This document shows positions 51,874 to 59,537 of a stretch of 64,000 nt of DNA, one piece after another. The DNA is from Flavimaribacter sp024343425 (GTDB lineage: Bacteria; Pseudomonadota; Alphaproteobacteria; Rhizobiales; Rhizobiaceae). The notes beneath the pieces are model-generated. The model saw nothing but the letters and a program-made list of their open reading frames with translations. It was not told the DNA's origin and searched no databases. Position numbers and translations under genes: made by a program. Each line of letters begins with the position of its first letter. The stretch's first letter is position 1. Location of the stretch: positions 3,782,001-3,846,000 of the forward strand of contig OZ245773.1 in the NCBI GenBank assembly GCA_965227645.1, given 5' to 3'.

Positions 51874-52233
51874 TCAGGCTGCGGTCTCGATGTCGAATTC
51901 GACGTGAATGCGATCATAGGGAAAGATGACCCCGTCGGCCGTCTTTTCTATCACTCCGTTCCTGGTAAGCATCTCAAGATCGCCATGAACATTCTTGACG
52001 TCCCGGCCGACCCGCCTGGCAACCTCCCGGACGCTCATTGCGCCTTGTCCGGTCATTGCACGAATTATCTCAATCCGCGTTGGAGAGAGCGTCTTGTGAA
52101 GCATCGCCCAGGAGGAAAAGGTGTAGGTGTTTTCAGAGTCGATGCGATTGCCCAAAGCCGCCTGATCCACTTTGCGTTCGACTTCCTCGATCATATTTTC
52201 GTAGCTTTGAACTCTCACTCTAAGCGTTGTCAT
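51874..52233 (-). CDS. TumA-like antitoxin / HTH regulator
   Basis: This 119-residue protein has 'MSVREVARRVGRDVKNVHGDLEMLTRNGVIEKT' (parts: 'VREVARRVGRDVKNVHGDL'), a winged helix-turn-helix like that of HVO_A0114-type regulators, and a short C-terminal strand region. It overlaps the upstream toxin gene by 14 bases, so both are co-translated. It probably binds the paired palindromes at 52511-52556 and neutralises the TumE-like toxin. The order is toxin before antitoxin. Confidence 0.75.
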   Translation of the reverse strand: MTTLRVRVQSYENMIEEVERKVDQAALGNRIDSENTYTFSSWAMLHKTLSPTRIEIIRAMTGQGAMSVREVARRVGRDVKNVHGDLEMLTRNGVIEKTADGVIFPYDRIHVEFDIETAA

Positions 52234-52510
52234 TGATCCATCCTTTAACGTCTGCATCGAAGTCCAGCAGGAGTTTGCGGATACTCTCGAATGCATAAGG
52301 GATCTCGCGGTCGCCGATATGCTTGTGATCGCCTTTGCCCGCCTCGTTGTCATAACGCATTACGCAGTGGCCATTGACCACGAAAGCCAGGCGGTATTTG
52401 AAGTTGTGGTCACTCCCACGCAACGGCGTCGGCACCTGCCAGATTACGAGATCGGCGAAGCTCCCGTCTGCCACTTGCCGCCTGTCCCTTAGAATCTGTA
52501 TTGCTTTCAC
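52220..52510 (-). CDS. TumE-family toxin (DUF6516)
   Basis: This 96-residue protein starts VKAIQILRDRRQVADGSFAD, then has 'VIWQVPTPLRGSDHNFKYRLAFV', 'MRYDNEAGKGDHKH' and 'ADVKGWIND', the pattern of TumE-like toxins ('xKA..LFRDR..YADG...YDNE.GKGDH'). The GTG at 52510 gives the family's standard start; the frame runs on upstream into the promoter. The start codon is about eight bases after the -10 box, so the mRNA is probably leaderless. It is translated together with the HTH antitoxin that overlaps its 3' end. Confidence 0.78.
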   Translation of the reverse strand: MKAIQILRDRRQVADGSFADLVIWQVPTPLRGSDHNFKYRLAFVVNGHCVMRYDNEAGKGDHKHIGDREIPYAFESIRKLLLDFDADVKGWINDNA

Positions 52511-52556
52511 GTTGGCAATTATACCAACGGATACCTGCGTTGGCAACACAACCAAC
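52511..52556 (-). promoter_or_regulatory. Toxin-antitoxin promoter with twin palindromic operators
   Basis: Two 18-base near-palindromes, GTTGGCAATTATACCAAC (52511-52528) and GTTGGCAACACAACCAAC (52539-52556), share the frame GTTGGCAA-N4-ACCAAC and start 28 bases apart. On the minus strand they cover a very good sigma-70 promoter: TTGCCA (52541-52546), 17-base spacer, TATAAT (52518-52523). Binding would block both boxes, fitting autoregulation by the antitoxin. The transcript would start next to the toxin GTG. Confidence 0.8.
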
Positions 52557-52627
52557 ATAACTGCAACGTGGTTGACCCCTCACGACCGGACAGGCGAGCC
52601 ATGCGTACAGTCAGTCGGAACGCAATT

Positions 52628-53590
52628 CTACGAGACCAGGCCGCTCTTCTCGTAGGTCGGGTTCAGGCGGCTTTCGAGGTAATCGTCGCCGCGGATCGGC
52701 GGATATTTGGCCGGCGCCTCGTCCGTCGCACATCCAGGCAGACATTCCACGATCGCCTCCGGATTGGGATCCAGAAAGAACGCGACCGAATAGCGCTCGC
52801 GGCCGGGTGGGCTGACCACGCGATGCGGCGTGGAAACGTAGACGTCATTCGTCCAGCGCATCAGACAGTCTCCAATATTGCAGACGAAGGTGTCCGGGAT
52901 AAAGGGCGCGGCAAGCCAGCGTCCGTCCCTTGAGTGCACTTCCAGGCCGCCAACCTCGTCGGTCGCCAGAAGCGTCACGCATCCATAATCCGTGTGCTCT
53001 CCGGCGCCGAGCTGACCTTCATCAAGGGCGGTTGGTCTCGGCGGATAGTGCAGAAGACGCAGGGTCGCCAGCGGTCGGCTCAGCTTGTCGTCAAAAAAGT
53101 CCGTTTCAATACCGAGTTCCGTCGCAAAGGCGCTGTGCAGCGTCTTTCCGAGCGACCACACGGCATTGTAGTAATCAAGCATCGTGTCTTTGAAGCCTGG
53201 AACCTCCGGCCACAGATTGAGCGCCCGAAACCGAGCCCCGGAAATGATTTCGGGATCGTCGGCGGTCAATTCAAGGCCGATATTGAAAGCTTCCTTCAGG
53301 TCCGGCGCCTTTGTCGGATCGAGGGATTCGCCCTTCATCGGAATAAAGCCGCGATTGCCGCTGGCCGCCGAATACAGCGATTTCCGTTTCAGCTCCTCCG
53401 GACTGTCGAAGAACTCCTTCGCCTTGGCGAAGACCCCTTCACGCAAGGCCGCCGGAACGCCATGACCGGCCACATAAAAGAAGCCGATCCCGCGGCATGC
53501 CTCGCCGATCTGTTCGGCCACCTGCTTGCGTCCGGCTTCTCCGCCTTCAAAAAGCGGCTTCATGTCGATTACGGGTATCGTGTCTGTCAT
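52628..53590 (-). CDS. Isopenicillin N synthase-like 2OG-Fe(II) dioxygenase
   Basis: This 320-residue non-haem iron oxygenase has an N-terminal DIOX_N domain ('GRKQVAEQIGEACRGIGFFYVAGHG') and a C-terminal 2OG-FeII domain. The iron ligands are HTD in 'GAGEHTDYGCVTLLATDEVGGLEV' (part: 'GEHTDYGCVTLLA') and His in 'STPHRVVSPPGRERYSVAFF', whose RxS binds 2-oxoglutarate. Its ATG overlaps the deaminase stop (ATGA). Family members hydroxylate or otherwise oxidise small molecules; near a deaminase, a nucleobase or nucleoside is possible but unproven. Confidence 0.88.
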   Translation of the reverse strand: MTDTIPVIDMKPLFEGGEAGRKQVAEQIGEACRGIGFFYVAGHGVPAALREGVFAKAKEFFDSPEELKRKSLYSAASGNRGFIPMKGESLDPTKAPDLKEAFNIGLELTADDPEIISGARFRALNLWPEVPGFKDTMLDYYNAVWSLGKTLHSAFATELGIETDFFDDKLSRPLATLRLLHYPPRPTALDEGQLGAGEHTDYGCVTLLATDEVGGLEVHSRDGRWLAAPFIPDTFVCNIGDCLMRWTNDVYVSTPHRVVSPPGRERYSVAFFLDPNPEAIVECLPGCATDEAPAKYPPIRGDDYLESRLNPTYEKSGLVS

Positions 53591-54612
53591 TGTCCTGCCT
53601 CAGCATATGCTTCGTCGATTTCTTTCGACCAGTCTGTCTTCCATTGCCGCTTCGTCGTCTCGTCCAGCCAGGACGCATTGAGGCTCGTCAGAATGGAGGC
53701 CTTCAGGTCTTCCAGAGAAAATCCCAAACTGTCATGCGCGATTTCGAACTCCTTCCCGAGGTCGGTCGCGAACATTGGCGGGTCGTCCGAATTGATGGTG
53801 ACAGCCAGTCCTGCATCGCGCATCCGGCGGATCGGATGATCCGCGGCGTCAAGGTCACGCCAGGCGGTGGTGTATTGTGTGGTCGAAGGACAGCAGGTGA
53901 AAACGATCCCCTCTCCGCGACAGCGCTCAATCAACGCCTCGTCATTGATGATATTGTAGCCATGGTCGATGCGTTCGACCTTGAGCGCGTCAAGCGAACC
54001 GGCGATGAAAGCCGCCGGACCGGATTCGCCGGCATGCGCTGTCAGACGCAAACCGTTTTCGGAAGCGCGCGCAAACAGACCGGCAAACGGCTCCGGGGGA
54101 AAAGGCGCCTCATTGTAATCGAGACCCAGTCCGATGAGTTCGTCACACCGATTGTCGAGGATTTCATCGAGATACTCTTCGCCGGCCGCTGGCCCAAGTT
54201 CCCTGTTCACGCCCGGGATGAAACGGGAAACGATCCCGAGATCGGCTTCGGCGTCCGCCATGCCTGCGCGAATGCCTTCGAACTGCTGCTTGAAGGGCAC
54301 ATTCTTGTGCGCGTGCGGGCTGATGAAAAATTCCATGTACCGCGCGCCATTCGCGGCGGCCGACTGAAGCATTTCGTAGGTTATGCGATGAAAATCGTCC
54401 ATCGTGACAATGCTGTCCGCGATCGCGCCATAGATCGCCAGAAACTCGGCGAGATCGGCGTAGGAATACAGATCCTCGATCCGCTCGCATTCCGGCAGCG
54501 CGACATTGTTCTTCGCAGCGAGTTCCATCGCCGTAGCGGGAAGGATCGCCCCTTCCAGGTGGATATGGATCTCGGCCTTCGGCAACGAGCGGATTAGCGA
54601 ATGCGTGTCCAT
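53587..54612 (-). CDS. Adenosine/adenine deaminase family protein
   Basis: This 341-residue zinc hydrolase of the ADA family has metal ligands in 'PKAEIHIHLEGAILP' near residue 12. The catalytic histidine-glutamate region is 'LTAHAGESGPAAF' near 200, followed by 'RIDHGYNI' and 'VTINSDDPPMF' near 285. The last is closer to adenine-type deaminases (SDDP) than to the NTDDP of classical adenosine deaminases, so adenine or another purine may be the substrate. The start at 54612 lies beside two GTTGCAAC palindromes (54614-54640). It is coupled to the dioxygenase gene. Confidence 0.85.
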   Translation of the reverse strand: MDTHSLIRSLPKAEIHIHLEGAILPATAMELAAKNNVALPECERIEDLYSYADLAEFLAIYGAIADSIVTMDDFHRITYEMLQSAAANGARYMEFFISPHAHKNVPFKQQFEGIRAGMADAEADLGIVSRFIPGVNRELGPAAGEEYLDEILDNRCDELIGLGLDYNEAPFPPEPFAGLFARASENGLRLTAHAGESGPAAFIAGSLDALKVERIDHGYNIINDEALIERCRGEGIVFTCCPSTTQYTTAWRDLDAADHPIRRMRDAGLAVTINSDDPPMFATDLGKEFEIAHDSLGFSLEDLKASILTSLNASWLDETTKRQWKTDWSKEIDEAYAEAGQ

Positions 54613-54613
54613 T

Positions 54614-54640
54614 GTTGCAACGCCCCTTTCCTGTTGCAAC
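54614..54640. promoter_or_regulatory. Twin GTTGCAAC palindromes at the deaminase start
   Basis: GTTGCAAC occurs at 54614-54621 and 54633-54640, 19 bases apart, with a third half-site GCAAC beginning at 54641. Each is a perfect palindrome. They lie directly upstream of the deaminase start on the minus strand and may form an operator or a repeated binding site; the protein is unknown. Confidence 0.4.
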
Positions 54641-54698
54641 GCAACAATCGTGTGTGGAACGGTCGTTTGTCAACGGCATTGATTGCCGCAGCCCGCCT

Positions 54699-55607
54699 TC
54701 ACCTGCGATAGAGGTAATCGACAGGCAGCCCGAGCCTCAGACAGGATTGCGCCGGTGGCGCTTCGGCCAGGACAACACGGTCGGCCACTCCGCCTGCCTG
54801 CCTGACAAGCTTGTCCTGCCAGGGTTTGAGACCAAATGACTGGCCGAGCCCCAGAACAGTTCGAATTCGATCCGGAACGATATCCACCGCCGCGCCCACG
54901 AGCAGCCTCTGGACAGGCTTGAACGCCTGGGAAAGAACTGGGGCGTCCTTCATGATGTCAAGAAATTCGAAGACAATTGGAGAGGCGGACATGCGCGGCT
55001 CCAACCGGGCGAGAAGCGCGTCAAACTCGGTCTTGGACGATGGAGCGCCTGTCGCGCCGTAAAGCCGGGCGGCCGGCAGCCCTTCGGTGAAACAGCGGTC
55101 CATGGAGGTCGCGTCGAGGCGCTTCACATAACGGCTGTAACTTTCAGCAAACCCGTAAATCGCCGTCGCCTGAACCCAGTTCAGAAGTTCGACGTCGCTG
55201 GCCGAATAGGCGTCGCCTTCTTCCGTCACGCCGGAGATTTTGTTGTGCATCCGCGTTACGTGATCGATCATGTCGCGCGCCTGTCCTTGCGCGCCATAGA
55301 CAGTGACCATCGCCGCAAGTCCGGTGCGCTGCAGGCGCTCCACCGGCTGCTCTTTGAAACTCGAGTGGTCCCAGACGCCGCTGCGCACGCCAGGCAAGGC
55401 GAATTCCATGATCACGGCCGCAACGCCGCCGATAAACAATGACACCGGATTCTTGAAAACGATCCATGAAACCGATGAGGCAGGCGCGAGGGCCGGCTCG
55501 CCGGCAGGTTCCGAGAAATCGAAATCGGGCATATCCCCGCCTTGAAACAAGGCGGCGATCCGCCGGTCGAGGAATCGGGGCAGATGGTAAGGACCGGACA
55601 GCTTCAT
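54699..55607 (-). CDS. MpaB-family oxygenase (DUF2236)
   Basis: This 302-residue protein has the DUF2236/MpaB pattern: 'ALPGVRSGVWDHSSFKEQPVERLQRTG' (parts: 'LPGVRSGVWDHS', 'LQRTGLAAMVTVYG'), 'RMHNKISGVTEEGDAYSASDVELLNWVQATAIYGFAESYSRYV' (parts: 'YSASDVELLNWVQA'). Histidines in 'MIDHVTRMHNKI' suit haem or metal binding as in rubber and mycophenolic oxygenases. It begins MKLSGPYHLPRFL at 55607. No cluster context is evident; it is next to lipoprotein genes. Confidence 0.8.
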   Translation of the reverse strand: MKLSGPYHLPRFLDRRIAALFQGGDMPDFDFSEPAGEPALAPASSVSWIVFKNPVSLFIGGVAAVIMEFALPGVRSGVWDHSSFKEQPVERLQRTGLAAMVTVYGAQGQARDMIDHVTRMHNKISGVTEEGDAYSASDVELLNWVQATAIYGFAESYSRYVKRLDATSMDRCFTEGLPAARLYGATGAPSSKTEFDALLARLEPRMSASPIVFEFLDIMKDAPVLSQAFKPVQRLLVGAAVDIVPDRIRTVLGLGQSFGLKPWQDKLVRQAGGVADRVVLAEAPPAQSCLRLGLPVDYLYRR

Positions 55608-55640
55608 CAGTCACTGCCCGGACATTGCGGCGACGGTGAA

Positions 55641-55790
55641 CTATTCAACCGCAGCCGCCACCTCGTTACCGGCCGATTTCGTCGCGTTGACCGTGTTGGC
55701 GGTATCCTGGCCGACGCCGCGAATGGTGTTGGCGCATGCCGAAAGTCCAAGCGCTGAAAGAACAATGATGATGACGCTGATCTGCTTCAC
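55641..55790 (-). CDS. Entericidin-like small lipoprotein (first copy)
   Basis: This 49-residue lipoprotein begins MKQISVIIIVLSALGLSAC; the lipobox cysteine is residue 19 ('LSAC'). The mature part 'NTIRGVGQDTANTVNATKSA' matches the entericidin A/B family, small lipoproteins of the cell envelope with a bacteriolytic or stress role in E. coli. The GTG start has GGAGG six bases upstream. A paralogue with the same length lies 119 bases upstream on the same strand. Confidence 0.88.
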   Translation of the reverse strand: MKQISVIIIVLSALGLSACANTIRGVGQDTANTVNATKSAGNEVAAAVE

Positions 55791-55909
55791 GAGGAGCCTC
55801 CAAGTTCAATCGAGATGACGAGTAAACGCCAAGGCCGCAGGAAGGTTCCCAGGTTCAGTCGTCTTTTAACAGCACTCGCAGGGTGCGATGACCAGCGACG
55901 GCTTGAAGC

Positions 55910-56059
55910 CTACTCGATTGCGTCGACCACTTCTTCACCGGCCTGCTTGGTGGCGTCCACGGTGTTCGCGGCATCGCGACCGGCGCCCTTGATCGTATTG
56001 GCGCAAGCGGCGAGGCCGAGGGCAAGAACAAGCACAGAAAGAATTCCAAGACGTTTCAT
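55910..56059 (-). CDS. Entericidin-like small lipoprotein (second copy)
   Basis: This 49-residue lipoprotein begins MKRLGILSVLVLALGLAAC, with lipobox 'LAAC'. Its mature part 'NTIKGAGRDAANTVDATKQAG' is about two-thirds identical to the neighbouring copy at 55641-55790, so the pair looks like a tandem duplication. The ATG at 56059 is preceded by GGGAAA. The E. coli ecnA-ecnB pair has an antidote/toxin relation, but whether that holds here is unknown. Confidence 0.88.
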   Translation of the reverse strand: MKRLGILSVLVLALGLAACANTIKGAGRDAANTVDATKQAGEEVVDAIE

Positions 56060-56194
56060 GAGAGTTTCCCGATGCGAGGAATGATGATCGTATGCAGACA
56101 CTGACGCGCGCAACGACGAATCATTTATAAGCCGCCGTTTGTCCTTTGCAAAGCGGCGACCCGAGCAGGGTCAACGCCTTCAGGCACGGCTGGA

Positions 56195-56503
56195 TCAGAC
56201 TCTGTCCAGGGATTCGACGATGCCCGTGTCGCTGATCACGCAAACAGCGCTCTCACCGGCCATGGTAAGATCAACACGGTAACGATTAGGGCCAGCCTGG
56301 CTGGAACTGACCGGCAAAATCGTTTCACGGTTGGCGCCGAATCGGGTCGAGGCTTCCGAAGCGCAGAGCAGTTGCAGGTCCGCCGGCGCCGTTGCTCCGG
56401 CGCTGCGCACAGTCGGCTGCGGCTTGCTCGCTGTACATCCCGCCACTCCAAGCGCCATCAACGCGACGAGCGCAACGGCCCGACCAGACTTCAATTCCGT
56501 CAT
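56195..56503 (-). CDS. Conserved small lipoprotein
   Basis: This is a lipoprotein of about 102 residues with signal and lipobox 'LMALGVAGC' near residue 22. A mature domain follows with 'LQLLCASEASTRFGANRETILPVSSSQAGPNRYRVDLTM' (parts: 'CASEASTRFG', 'ILPVSSSQAGPNRYRVDL'), a pattern I recall from rhizobial hypothetical lipoproteins. GGGGGA precedes the ATG at 56503. Function is unknown; its neighbours are envelope genes. Confidence 0.75.
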   Translation of the reverse strand: MTELKSGRAVALVALMALGVAGCTASKPQPTVRSAGATAPADLQLLCASEASTRFGANRETILPVSSSQAGPNRYRVDLTMAGESAVCVISDTGIVESLDRV

Positions 56504-56544
56504 TTGCAATCCCCCTTCTTGGTTTGCAGCCTTTGCGGACCGGG

Positions 56545-57225
56545 TCAGACCCCCTTGTAGAGCGCGGCGCCCTGCATGAGAACGATGACGCGGGCTCCAA
56601 CGTCAACACGGTTGTAGAGATCGATAACGTCGTCGTTCACCATCCGGATGCATCCAGACGAAATATTGAGTCCGATCGACCACGGCTGAGTGGTGCCGTG
56701 GATACGATATATCGAATCCTGTCCGCCCACATAGAGATACATGGCGCGGGCGCCGAGCGGATTGTCCGGGCCGCCAGGCATGCCATTTGCGTATTTGGCG
56801 GCGTTGGGGTCGCGGGCGACCATTTCGGCCGGCGGCGTCCACGTCGGCCATTCGGCCTTGCGCCCCACTTCAACAATGCCGGCCCAGCCAAAACCGTCGC
56901 GACCGACGCCAATGCCGTAGCGGATCGCCTGAAAGTTGGGCAACACGTAGTAAAGGAAATGCTTGTCGCCATCTATAATGATGGTTCCAGGCTTTTCCGC
57001 CGTGCGAAAGGTCACGACCTGACGCTGGAAATCAGCCGGCGCCTGACCATGCTTGCGGTAATATTTGATGGCCCGCTTCTGGTCGTAATTGTACCATTTG
57101 CGTGTTTCGGGATCGTAGATCTGTGTCTTGAACGTCTGGGCTACCGCAATTGCCGTTCCGGCAAGCAACGGCAACACGAGCAGCAAAGGCAGAAATCTGC
57201 GGATACGGGCGAATACGTCAAACAT
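56545..57225 (-). CDS. L,D-transpeptidase (YkuD family)
   Basis: This 226-residue envelope enzyme forms 3-3 peptidoglycan cross-links or attaches lipoproteins. An N-terminal signal helix is at residues 9-30 ('FLPLLLVLPLLAGTAIAV'). The catalytic motif is 'HGTTQPWSIGLNISSGCIRMVNDD' near residues 185-205 (part: 'SSGCIRM'), with the nucleophilic cysteine. 'FLYYVLPNFQAIRYGIGVGRDG' belongs to the YkuD fold. AGGAAAA lies upstream of the ATG at 57225; a frame extends upstream but lacks a site. Confidence 0.92.
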   Translation of the reverse strand: MFDVFARIRRFLPLLLVLPLLAGTAIAVAQTFKTQIYDPETRKWYNYDQKRAIKYYRKHGQAPADFQRQVVTFRTAEKPGTIIIDGDKHFLYYVLPNFQAIRYGIGVGRDGFGWAGIVEVGRKAEWPTWTPPAEMVARDPNAAKYANGMPGGPDNPLGARAMYLYVGGQDSIYRIHGTTQPWSIGLNISSGCIRMVNDDVIDLYNRVDVGARVIVLMQGAALYKGV

Positions 57226-57242
57226 GGAACTTTTCCTGTCAC

Positions 57243-58220
57243 TCACTTTGTCCACTCCCCGATACGCTCCGGATTGGCCTCGATCCAGGCGCGCGCAACA
57301 TCCTCGGCAGGAATTCTCTCGACCTCGACGGCATAGCTCATGTCAATGATGTCGTCAGGGTTGAAAGCGATCTTGTCGAGGAAACCGGCGATCTCGGGCA
57401 TGTCCTTCACACTGGCGGAGTAGCCGACATGAAAATGCGATTGGTCCCAGGCGGTTGCGGCCATTGAGTTCTCAATCCAGTTGGCGTCCTTGTTGCTGTC
57501 CGCCAGTTTCCATTTCGCCGCGTCGTAGGCGGGTTCTTCCAAAATCACGACATCATGCAATTTGAAAACATGATGTGGCGCGTAGCAGTAGAATACGATC
57601 GGACGGCCCAGAGACGCCGCAGCGTCGACAGCGGCCATGGCGACGGCTTCCGGCATTTCCAGAAGAGTCATCGTCTGGTCATATCCGTAGCTGTGGGCGC
57701 GCACTTTTTCGATGGCGGTGGAAGACCACGAGGGGGCGCCAATCCAGATTTCTCCCTTGCCGTCGCCATCACTGTCGAATTGCGCGGCGATGTCGGGTTT
57801 TGCGAGATCGGCGACTTTGCCTACGCCAGTCTGATCCAGCGTTTCTCTGCTGGCGCAGATATTCTGGGCCGCGTCAACGCCTTTCGGGCTCAGATGCACG
57901 GTTGCGTCGGCGGCTTCGAGGCGAGCCATCGCGGTTTCCAGATTGGGAAGCCAGACTTCCGGATGGATCTGGATGGTGTCCTGGCCAACCTGATTAAGGA
58001 TTGTCAGCGTTCCACGCTGGACGAGTTCCGGCTTTGCGCCAAACTTGTCCTCCAGCGTCATCGAGATGATATTCGCCGTCACCTCTGCGGATGGCCAGGC
58101 TGGAACGCCGATGACGATCTTTTTCTCCGCAGCATTCGAAACTGTCGCCATCAAGCCGGCGATGCCGGCCGCAATGACGGATCTGCTAAACATTCTGGTC
58201 GCCATTTCACGAGCTTTCAT
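57243..58220 (-). CDS. ProX-like betaine/choline ABC substrate-binding protein
   Basis: This periplasmic binding protein of about 325 residues has the OpuAC fold: signal peptide 'MFSRSVIAAGIAGLMATVSNAA', then 'IVIGVPAWPSAEVTANIISMTLEDKFG', typical of quaternary-ammonium binders ('GVPAWPSAEVTANII'). The starts at 58220 (MKAREMATRMF) or 58205 and 58193 (ATG) are not resolved by a ribosome site. There is no ABC ATPase or permease beside it, so it may serve a transporter elsewhere. It is preceded by a 318-base divergent gap. Confidence 0.85.
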   Translation of the reverse strand: MKAREMATRMFSRSVIAAGIAGLMATVSNAAEKKIVIGVPAWPSAEVTANIISMTLEDKFGAKPELVQRGTLTILNQVGQDTIQIHPEVWLPNLETAMARLEAADATVHLSPKGVDAAQNICASRETLDQTGVGKVADLAKPDIAAQFDSDGDGKGEIWIGAPSWSSTAIEKVRAHSYGYDQTMTLLEMPEAVAMAAVDAAASLGRPIVFYCYAPHHVFKLHDVVILEEPAYDAAKWKLADSNKDANWIENSMAATAWDQSHFHVGYSASVKDMPEIAGFLDKIAFNPDDIIDMSYAVEVERIPAEDVARAWIEANPERIGEWTK

Positions 58221-58538
58221 TTGCTATTTTTGTTGATTCCGCATTTTTTGCACTTCATCGCTGTCCCGCTGCGAACAGACTTTGAAGAACCTCCTGACAC
58301 TCCAGCAGTGCCATAAGCCTCCTTATTACTCAATCGCATTAAAACACACAAATTTCATTCACCACATTCAAATATTCGTATGGTGAATACATGAAACGAT
58401 ACTTGAAAATTTTTGACCGCTGCGAAAAGGATACGCTCTGACTGGCGATCGCAAGAGCTGTTCTTCCTGTCTTGATGGCGATACGGAAACAGGGTTGAAT
58501 GCCACTCCAACTCACCTCGAATTTTCATTCAGGAAAAT
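58221..58538. other. Divergent AT-rich intergenic region
   Basis: This gap separates the ProX-like gene and the 2-hydroxyacid dehydrogenase gene. It contains the inverted repeat at 58357-58388 listed separately. No other reading frame, terminator or structured RNA is convincing. Confidence 0.5.
58357..58388. promoter_or_regulatory. Inverted repeat ATTCACCA / TGGTGAAT
   Basis: Eight-base arms (58357-58364 and 58381-58388) are separated by 16 AT-rich bases. The repeat is midway between the divergent ProX-like and dehydrogenase genes and may be an operator. It is unrelated in sequence to the TetR-linked palindromes further right. Confidence 0.4.
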
Positions 58539-58544
58539 GTGTTC

Positions 58545-59528
58545 ATGGGCTCCCACAGGTTGGCGACACCCGTCCTTGTCGTTTCTTACCCCAACTTCGC
58601 CAAGGCGGCGATCAATGGCCGGCTGAGCCATATCGATGGCATCGACGTCGTCCACATCAACGAGAAGAGCGAGATCGCCGCGGCGATCGGGGGCGCGCAA
58701 ATCCTGATCATGCCGGGGGGCGGATTCTTTTTCGACGGCGAAGTGGCTGAAATACTGCGCAAACACGCGCCGGACTTGCGCTGGATTCAGCTAACCTCTG
58801 CGGGATATGACGGTATCGAGAACCATGGCGTACCGGATGGCGTGATGGTATCGAATAATGGCGGCGCTCTCGGCGCGCCCGTAGCCGAACACGCCTTGAC
58901 CCTGCTGCTTGCCCTTGCAAGACGATTGCCGGAGTTCTGGCAAAACCAGTCGAGAAGGCTCTGGAACCGGAAAACCGAAACGCCGGTAGCCAGCCTCGAG
59001 GGGCGGACGATAGCCGTCGTCGGATTCGGCTCAATCGGCCGCGAGGTCGCGCTCCGCGCAAAGGCTTTCGGAATGCGGGTCCTCGGCGTTCGACGCACGC
59101 CGACGTCCGACGCTCTGGCCGACGAGATGTTCGCAATGGACGATATGGAACACGCGCTCGCTCAAGCCGACGCGGTTGTGATCAGCCTGCCGCTGAACGA
59201 CGAGACAAGCAATATTTTCAACAGCCGGACCCTTGCCGCTTGCAAGTCCGGGGCGTGGGTCGTCAATGTCGGACGCGGCGGACTGATCGACACGCAGGCG
59301 CTGGTCGATGCGCTTCATTCAGGACATATCGGCGGAGCCGGGCTTGATGTCACCGAGCCTGAGCCGCTGCCCACCGATCATCCCCTTTGGACAGCGCCGA
59401 ACGTGTTGATCACCCCGCATGTTGCGGGCAGCGGCAGCGAAGCAAGTTATCAGCGCGTCGCTGATACGATCGAAGCCAATATAAGGCGCTTTCTCGACGG
59501 AGAGCCGCCACAGCATCAGGTCATCTAG
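58545..59528 (+). CDS. D-isomer specific 2-hydroxyacid dehydrogenase
   Basis: This NAD(P)-dependent dehydrogenase of about 327 residues has the Rossmann motif 'AVVGFGSIGREVALRAKAFG' near residue 150. The catalytic arginine is in 'VVNVGRGGLID', glutamate in 'DVTEPEPLPTDHP' and histidine in 'ITPHVAGSGSE'. Length fits the family. AGGA precedes the ATG at 58545; a GTG at 58539 is also possible. It is followed after nine bases by a TIM-barrel isomerase, so the pair may handle a sugar-derived hydroxyacid. Confidence 0.93.
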   Translation: MGSHRLATPVLVVSYPNFAKAAINGRLSHIDGIDVVHINEKSEIAAAIGGAQILIMPGGGFFFDGEVAEILRKHAPDLRWIQLTSAGYDGIENHGVPDGVMVSNNGGALGAPVAEHALTLLLALARRLPEFWQNQSRRLWNRKTETPVASLEGRTIAVVGFGSIGREVALRAKAFGMRVLGVRRTPTSDALADEMFAMDDMEHALAQADAVVISLPLNDETSNIFNSRTLAACKSGAWVVNVGRGGLIDTQALVDALHSGHIGGAGLDVTEPEPLPTDHPLWTAPNVLITPHVAGSGSEASYQRVADTIEANIRRFLDGEPPQHQVI

Positions 59529-59537
59529 GAGGCGGCA

